Assembly (NCBI GenBank): GCA_036146215.1
Contig: JAYYJN010000225.1
Location: 1-19,871 of the forward strand
Reading direction: 5' to 3'
DNA: 19,871 bases
Source of the DNA: UBA7805 sp036146215
Lineage (GTDB): Bacteria; Planctomycetota; Planctomycetia; Pirellulales; UBA7805
Position 1 is the first letter of the stretch, and each line of letters opens with the position of its first letter. Both the position numbers and the translations under genes were made by a program. This document shows, piece after piece, positions 16,286-19,871 of this stretch. The notes under the pieces were generated by a model, which ran no database searches, had not been told where the DNA came from, and worked only from the letters and a program-made list of their open reading frames with translations.

Positions 16286-17197
16286 ATGAAAATCTCACCC
16301 ACGGATACCCGCATCGGATGGATCGGCCTGGGCGTGATGGGGCGGAGCATGTGCCAGCACCTCTGTGCAGCCGGCTATCGCATGACTGTCTTTACCCGCA
16401 CGGCGACGAAGGCAGAGGACGTATGCAACCAGGGGGCGAACTGGGCTGATAGTCCGGTTGATGTAGTCGCTGCCTCCGATGTGGTTTTCACGATGCTCGG
16501 GTACCCCGAGGACGTACGGTCGGTTTATCTCGGAAAGAATGGTTTAATTGCGTCGGCAAAATCGGGCACTATTTTGATCGACATGACTACCAGTGAACCC
16601 TCGTTGGCAATTCAGATTGCCCGCGAGGGAGAACAGCGAGGATTATCTTGTGTCGATGCACCTGTCTCGGGTGGCGATGTGGGCGCTCGGAAAGGCACAC
16701 TCTCCATCATGCTTGGGGGCGAGCCAAAAGTTTGTGAGGATATAGATTCGCTTCTGCAAATACTGGGCTCAACCATCGTTCATCAAGGAAGTCCGGGAAT
16801 GGGCCAACATACGAAAATGGTCAATCAGACGCTGATTGCCAGTGGAATGGTGGGCGTTTGCGAAGCTTTATTGTATGCCTATCGCGCGGGCCTTGATTTG
16901 CAAACGGTACTCGAATCGGTTGCCTCCGGTGCGGCAGGGAGTTGGTCCCTCACACATCTTGCACCTCGGATTTTGCAGGGCGATTTTGAACCCGGATTTT
17001 TTGTCGAGCACTTTGTGAAAGATATGGGGATTGCTCTCCAAGAAGCACGGCGAATGAAGCTATCACTTCCCGGACTGGCGTTAGCAGAGCAACTCTACGT
17101 GGCCTTGGTCGCACAAGGACACGGCCGAAGCGGCACTCAAGCCCTACAACTGGCCCTAGCGTCCGCTTCGGGAATCGACTGGAAAACACGTGCATAG
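16286..17197 (+). CDS. NAD(P)-dependent beta-hydroxyacid dehydrogenase (3-hydroxyisobutyrate dehydrogenase family)
   Basis: This 303-residue protein is full length for the family, which oxidises beta-hydroxyacids or reduces semialdehydes such as tartronate or succinate semialdehyde with NAD(P). The Rossmann motif GLGVMG is at 14-19. The substrate-binding loops are DMTTSEPS (99-106) and DAPVSGGDVGARKGTLS (124-140). The catalytic lysine is K177 in GSPGMGQHTKMVNQ (168-181), with N180 beside it, and KDMGIALQEA (245-254) is the usual C-terminal-domain motif. All key residues are present. The ATG directly follows the previous stop, which argues for co-translation. No leader is present, so it is cytoplasmic. 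The exact substrate cannot be told from sequence; glyoxylate/succinic semialdehyde reductase-like and 3-hydroxyisobutyrate dehydrogenase activities both remain possible. Confidence 0.92.
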   Translation: MKISPTDTRIGWIGLGVMGRSMCQHLCAAGYRMTVFTRTATKAEDVCNQGANWADSPVDVVAASDVVFTMLGYPEDVRSVYLGKNGLIASAKSGTILIDMTTSEPSLAIQIAREGEQRGLSCVDAPVSGGDVGARKGTLSIMLGGEPKVCEDIDSLLQILGSTIVHQGSPGMGQHTKMVNQTLIASGMVGVCEALLYAYRAGLDLQTVLESVASGAAGSWSLTHLAPRILQGDFEPGFFVEHFVKDMGIALQEARRMKLSLPGLALAEQLYVALVAQGHGRSGTQALQLALASASGIDWKTRA

Positions 17198-17239
17198 CGG
17201 CAGCGGCATTGAATCAATCGCAATCGAGCAGCGTGAAAT

Positions 17240-17275
17240 AGCAATCAACGGCCCGAATGACCCGAACGGATTGCT
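17240..17275. repeat. Short inverted repeat downstream of the dehydrogenase gene
   Basis: AGCAATC (17240-17246) can pair with GATTGCT (17269-17275) around a 22-base loop, 43 bases after the dehydrogenase stop. No U-rich tract follows, so it is not a convincing intrinsic terminator. It may be chance. Confidence 0.25.
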
Positions 17276-17295
17276 CAGGGTTCACTGCTGACTCC

Positions 17296-17325
17296 TTGAT
17301 TGCGTGATCTGCGGCATGGTAAGAT
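17296..17325 (+). promoter_or_regulatory. Candidate promoter of the small basic protein gene
   Basis: TTGATT (17296-17301) and TAAGAT (17320-17325) are 18 bases apart, a moderate sigma70-like match. Transcription from about 17332 gives a leader of roughly 50 bases before the TTG start at 17383. Its position supports the small gene as a separate unit from the upstream dehydrogenase. Confidence 0.4.
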
Positions 17326-17382
17326 ACGCGATAACCAATTAATTTTTTTGAGTATGATAAATCTGTTCTGGGGATTAATATT

Positions 17383-17472
17383 TTGGGTACAAAAAAGTCG
17401 GGAAAAGGACGACGAAAAATTGGTCGCAAAAAGCGACGGATGCGGGCAAAAATAAGGCATCGCAAGAAGTAA
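17383..17472 (+). CDS. Small highly basic protein, COX24/AURKAIP1-like (mS38/bS22-type ribosomal protein)
   Basis: A 29-codon frame starts with TTG (17383-17385) and ends with TAA (17470-17472). It begins MGTKKSGKG and ends KKRRMRAKIRHRKK; 17 of 29 residues are Lys or Arg, and there is no acidic residue. The spacing of basic residues resembles the bacterial AURKAIP1/COX24 family, to which mycobacterial bS22 and mitochondrial mS38 belong, from memory. These short peptides sit in the small ribosomal subunit near the decoding centre. A GGGGA (17370-17374) lies eight bases before the TTG and could serve as ribosome-binding site. In-frame ATT codons at 17374 and 17380 or CTG 17368 are less likely starts. 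A candidate promoter lies upstream and a hairpin downstream. It is easily missed by gene callers because of its length and start codon. An accidental Lys/Arg-rich frame in an A/G-rich stretch is the main alternative. Confidence 0.65.
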   Translation: MGTKKSGKGRRKIGRKKRRMRAKIRHRKK

Positions 17473-17490
17473 CGATAACTTGCTCACATT

Positions 17491-17524
17491 GGGGGTCATC
17501 AGCGTTCTATCGCCCCTGACCACC
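17491..17524 (+). terminator. Possible hairpin after the small basic protein gene
   Basis: GGTCA (17494-17498) pairs with TGACC (17517-17521), and after one mismatch two more G-C pairs extend the stem to 17491-17524. It starts 18 bases after the stop codon. No T-tract follows, so termination is uncertain. Confidence 0.2.
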
Positions 17525-17727
17525 TCGACGAATTCTCCGATCTGTTCTTCGGCAGGGAGTCTGAGTTTCGACCTGTCAAAACAGAAAACGCAGTTATTTC
17601 GAGCGATTTTCGCATGGACTTCAGCCTGCGCATCTCATTACATTGATCGTGCTGCAGAGTGGTTTAGCTGTGGTTAGCAGGTCGATGCTTTGGGAACCGT
17701 TTTTCCGCGAAAATATTGTTGGGCTGC
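17525..17727. other. Intergenic region before scpB
   Basis: About 200 bases without a convincing gene. A 65-codon open frame across 17480-17677 has no recognisable product. A weak TTGGGA (17690-17695) and AATATT (17712-17717) pair lies just before the scpB start; if real, the message would be nearly leaderless. Otherwise nothing is seen. Confidence 0.4.
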
Positions 17728-18762
17728 ATGGTGCTTTCTCGTACGTTTAACAATCTGGGTGTTCGTCTCGGTAGCGCCTCCTTACGCTTTGCCGGCACAC
17801 TCACACAGCGAACATGCAAGCAGGGGCATTCTCGGCGGCCAATCTCGTTAAACCTGGCCCATGGTACAACCGATGCGACCGCGACGCATCCTGACCATTT
17901 ATTACACCTCGAGGCTGTTCTTTTTCTTGCGTCTCAACCGCTCCCAAGTCGAAAGTTGGCGCAGCTTGTACGTTTAAGCGATGGAACAGCAGCTCGCACC
18001 CTTATTAAAGAACTCAACGCGCATTACGAACAACACCATCGCGCTTTCCGAGTTGAAGAGGTCGCAGGGGGATATCAACTTCGCACACAGAAAATTTTTG
18101 CTCCTTGGATCCGAAAAATGGTTTCGGTGCCACGAGAGATTCGACTGTCAGGGCCGGCTATGGAAACTCTTGCAGTCGTCGCATACCGTCAGCCCGTCAT
18201 GCGGACCGAGGTCGAAAAAGTTCGTGGAGTGCAGTGCGGAGAGATTCTTCGGCAACTGATGGAACGTGGGATGGTCCGAATTTCTGGTCGCGCTGATGAA
18301 CTAGGTCGTCCCTTCCTATACGGCACCACAAAGAACTTTTTAGAGGTCTTCGGGCTTCGCAGTCTTGACGAACTTCCGCGGGCGTCTATGCTGCGAACAA
18401 CTGGGGAAATGGCAGACGATGAACCACTGATTGAGGAGGGTAAAGCGGTGAGCGTGTGTGATGCGACAGACGTGTTGAAACAACGAGATAAGGGGCAACC
18501 AAGTGCGCAAATTCCGGTAGCAGACATGGAAGAAGAATTCGACGACGAACTCGAAGATGATGAGGAAGAGTACGAAGACGACTACGATGATGACTACGAT
18601 GATCAAGAAGAGGAGGATGAGTCGGAGGACGATGATGGATTCAATGATGAAGAGTGGGAAGAAGTTGAAGACGATGAAGAAGAAGTAGAAGAAGAGGATG
18701 AGGACTGGGAAGAGGACGACGATACCTGGGATGAAGATGAAGAATGGGATGACGATGATTGA
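17728..18762 (+). CDS. scpB: ScpB, segregation and condensation protein B, with a long acidic tail
   Basis: ScpB is the winged-helix kleisin partner that, with ScpA and Smc, forms the bacterial condensin for chromosome segregation. Here the core lies at about 57-225 of 344 residues. It has HLEAVLFLASQPLPSRKLAQL at the start, GGYQLRTQ near 114, then LSGPAMETLAVVAYRQPVMR, EVEKVRGV and LGRPFLYGTTKNFLEVFGL, the strongest ScpB motifs. Residues 268-344 are an extreme acidic tail (60 of 77 Asp/Glu, interspersed with Tyr and Trp). The 56 residues before the core are also extra. ATG 17728 is chosen because no ATG, GTG or TTG other than GTG 17731 lies between it and the core; TTG 17716 is possible. ScpA is not next to it, unlike in many bacteria. 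The DAHP synthase gene follows 37 bases later. Confidence 0.9.
   Translation: MVLSRTFNNLGVRLGSASLRFAGTLTQRTCKQGHSRRPISLNLAHGTTDATATHPDHLLHLEAVLFLASQPLPSRKLAQLVRLSDGTAARTLIKELNAHYEQHHRAFRVEEVAGGYQLRTQKIFAPWIRKMVSVPREIRLSGPAMETLAVVAYRQPVMRTEVEKVRGVQCGEILRQLMERGMVRISGRADELGRPFLYGTTKNFLEVFGLRSLDELPRASMLRTTGEMADDEPLIEEGKAVSVCDATDVLKQRDKGQPSAQIPVADMEEEFDDELEDDEEEYEDDYDDDYDDQEEEDESEDDDGFNDEEWEEVEDDEEEVEEEDEDWEEDDDTWDEDEEWDDDD
18529..18759 (+). repeat. Purine-rich low-complexity tract encoding the ScpB acidic tail
   Basis: This stretch is almost entirely GAA, GAG, GAT and GAC codons, giving a strongly purine-biased coding strand made of short imperfect GAN repeats. It encodes residues 268-344 of ScpB. 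Such DNA is prone to length change by slippage, so tail length may vary between strains. Confidence 0.8.
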
Positions 18763-18785
18763 CCGACAAATGAAATCCGTCAGGT

Positions 18786-18791
18786 AGGGAG
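18786..18791 (+). promoter_or_regulatory. Ribosome-binding site deciding the DAHP synthase start
   Basis: AGGGAG lies eight bases before ATG 18800. It includes the first base of the alternative GTG codon at 18791, so it supports initiation at the ATG and not at the GTG. Confidence 0.65.
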
Positions 18792-18799
18792 TGCTTGCG

Positions 18800-19816
18800 A
18801 TGCTCGTGGTTATGCAACATCAGGCGACCGATAAAGAGGTTGCGCAAGTCGTTGCCACTGTAGAAAAAATGGGGCTTACCGCGCATCCGATGCCGGGCCC
18901 GACGCGTACAGCAATCGGTATTACTGGTAATTCCTCATCGGTCGATCCACGCAGCCTGGAGGTCCTACCGGGCGTGCGAGAACTGATTCGTGTGACGCGG
19001 CCTTATAAATTGGCTAGCCGGGAAATGCATCCTGAGGACACGATTGTGGAGGTTGGAACCGCGCGTTTCGGCGCACCGTCCTTTACGATAATTGCTGGTC
19101 CCTGCAGTGTGGAAAGCGAAGCGAATGTGATGCAGGTGGCTGAATATCTCATGAGCCGAGGCGTGACATTGCTGCGTGCGGGCGCATTCAAGCCAAGAAC
19201 AAGCCCCTATAGTTTTCAAGGCATGGAGCAAGAAGGCTTAGCAATTCTGGAACGAGCCCGAGAAAAAACGGGAATCCGCATCGTGACCGAAGTCATGGAT
19301 ACCGAGCAGGTAGAAACCGTTGCGGCATCGGCGGACATCATTCAAATCGGCACGCGAAACATGCAAAACTTCTCTCTGCTAAAAAAGGTTGCAAGCTGCA
19401 AGCGACCAGTGCTACTGAAGCGAGGCATGTCAGCCACGCTGGATGAGTGGCTTATGGCGGCCGAATATTTACTTGCTGGCGGGAATAAGAATGTCATCCT
19501 ATGCGAGCGCGGAGTAAGAACATTTACGGACCACACACGCAATACGTTGGACTTATCCGTTGTGCCTCCCGCAAAGGAAAATTCTCATCTGCCCATCTTG
19601 GTTGACCCGAGTCATGGGACGGGGCATCGGAATTACGTGCCGGCCATGGCGAGGGCCGGACTGGCCGCCGGGGCCGATGGATTAATGGTTGAGGTCCACC
19701 CCGATCCCTCGACCGCGATGAGTGATGGGGCGCAAACGCTCGACTTTAATGAGTTCGACCGCTTACTGGAATCGTTGCGGTCTCTGGCGGAACCGCTGGA
19801 ACGAAACATCGGTTAG
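18800..19816 (+). CDS. aroF: 3-deoxy-7-phosphoheptulonate (DAHP) synthase, type I-beta with N-terminal regulatory domain
   Basis: This enzyme condenses phosphoenolpyruvate with erythrose 4-phosphate, the first step of the shikimate pathway to aromatic amino acids; it acts in the cytoplasm. From ATG 18800 it is 338 residues. Residues 1-70 form a ferredoxin-like domain ending RVTRPYKLASRE, as in Thermotoga maritima DAHP synthase, where it mediates feedback inhibition by aromatic amino acids. Catalytic motifs are IIAGPCSVES (98-106), GAFKPRTSPYSFQG (128-141), QIGTRNMQNF (182-191), LLKRGM (205-210), LCERGVRTF (234-242), DPSHGTGHR (269-277) and MVEVHPDP (296-303). The predicted metal ligands C102, H272, E298 and D309 match those I recall for the Thermotoga enzyme in number, which supports both assignment and start. 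Feedback sensitivity is inferred from the domain. It lies 37 bases after scpB and is probably co-transcribed. Confidence 0.95.
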   Translation: MLVVMQHQATDKEVAQVVATVEKMGLTAHPMPGPTRTAIGITGNSSSVDPRSLEVLPGVRELIRVTRPYKLASREMHPEDTIVEVGTARFGAPSFTIIAGPCSVESEANVMQVAEYLMSRGVTLLRAGAFKPRTSPYSFQGMEQEGLAILERAREKTGIRIVTEVMDTEQVETVAASADIIQIGTRNMQNFSLLKKVASCKRPVLLKRGMSATLDEWLMAAEYLLAGGNKNVILCERGVRTFTDHTRNTLDLSVVPPAKENSHLPILVDPSHGTGHRNYVPAMARAGLAAGADGLMVEVHPDPSTAMSDGAQTLDFNEFDRLLESLRSLAEPLERNIG

Positions 19817-19859
19817 CGCAGCATAGGATGCTTATGGCATTCGGAGAAAGGACCGCGCG

Positions 19860-19871
19860 ATGTCTATTCCT
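19860..19871 (+). CDS. Start of a further gene cut by the window edge
   Basis: ATG TCT ATT CCT begins at 19860 and runs off the window. An AAGGA (19848-19852) within GGAGAAAGGA lies seven bases upstream, a good ribosome-binding site for this window. It follows the DAHP synthase stop by 43 bases, so it may belong to the same operon. Only four codons are visible and no function can be given. Confidence 0.5.

Noticed and set aside
17214..17523. Minus-strand open frames opposite the small basic protein
   Set aside because: Their Arg/Phe-rich sequences are the expected complement of Lys/Arg codons and have no start context or similarity.
17480..17677. 65-codon plus-strand open frame between the small protein and scpB
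   Set aside because: Non-ATG start, no ribosome-binding site, no recognisable product and it overlaps a possible hairpin.
18791..18799. GTG at 18791 as the DAHP synthase start
   Set aside because: Its first base belongs to the AGGGAG ribosome-binding site, and ATG 18800 gives residue numbering that matches the Thermotoga enzyme.

Overview
The window reads as chromosomal DNA of a planctomycete, probably of the Pirellulales/Planctomycetaceae type. The main evidence is a PSCyt1/DUF1549/DUF1553 cytochrome-like giant protein beside two DUF1501 proteins, a gene set very characteristic of that phylum. It is supported by Tat-type leaders, scarce Shine-Dalgarno sites, a giant two-unit UvrA and a ScpB with a long acidic tail. 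No tRNA, rRNA, insertion sequence, prophage or CRISPR array was seen.

Left part (1-6912, minus strand): a four-gene operon driven from a good sigma70-like promoter at 7011-7039. In transcription order it encodes a secreted PSCyt1/DUF1549/DUF1553 protein (6912-3469), a DUF1501 protein (3446-2046), a paralogous DUF1501 protein that overlaps it by one base (2046-619), and a sugar-phosphate isomerase/epimerase-like TIM barrel cut by the window edge (602-1). The first three carry export signals and the last is cytoplasmic. The biochemical role of this family set is not established; the isomerase suggests a link to sugar metabolism.

Middle part (7250-14248, plus strand): one gene of 2332 codons encodes two complete UvrA units in tandem. 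It has four ABC nucleotide-binding domains, all with intact Walker A and signature motifs. A C-terminal extension of about 350 residues holds an apparent tandem duplication of a domain I do not recognise. Its stop codon shares a CTAG palindrome with the stop of the convergent downstream gene (15363-14245, minus), a secreted protein with two STN/secretin-like repeats.

Right part (15590-19871, plus strand): a membrane-anchored, largely disordered protein directly abuts a beta-hydroxyacid dehydrogenase (3-hydroxyisobutyrate dehydrogenase family). A tiny, extremely basic 29-residue protein with a TTG start follows, resembling the COX24/AURKAIP1 (mS38/bS22) ribosomal protein family. Then come scpB, with a 77-residue tail that is 60/77 Asp/Glu, and a type I-beta DAHP synthase with an N-terminal regulatory domain. 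The start of one more gene is cut by the right edge.

The observations most worth following are the two-unit UvrA with its duplicated C-terminal domain and the small basic ribosomal-like protein. I see no defence system or mobile element here.
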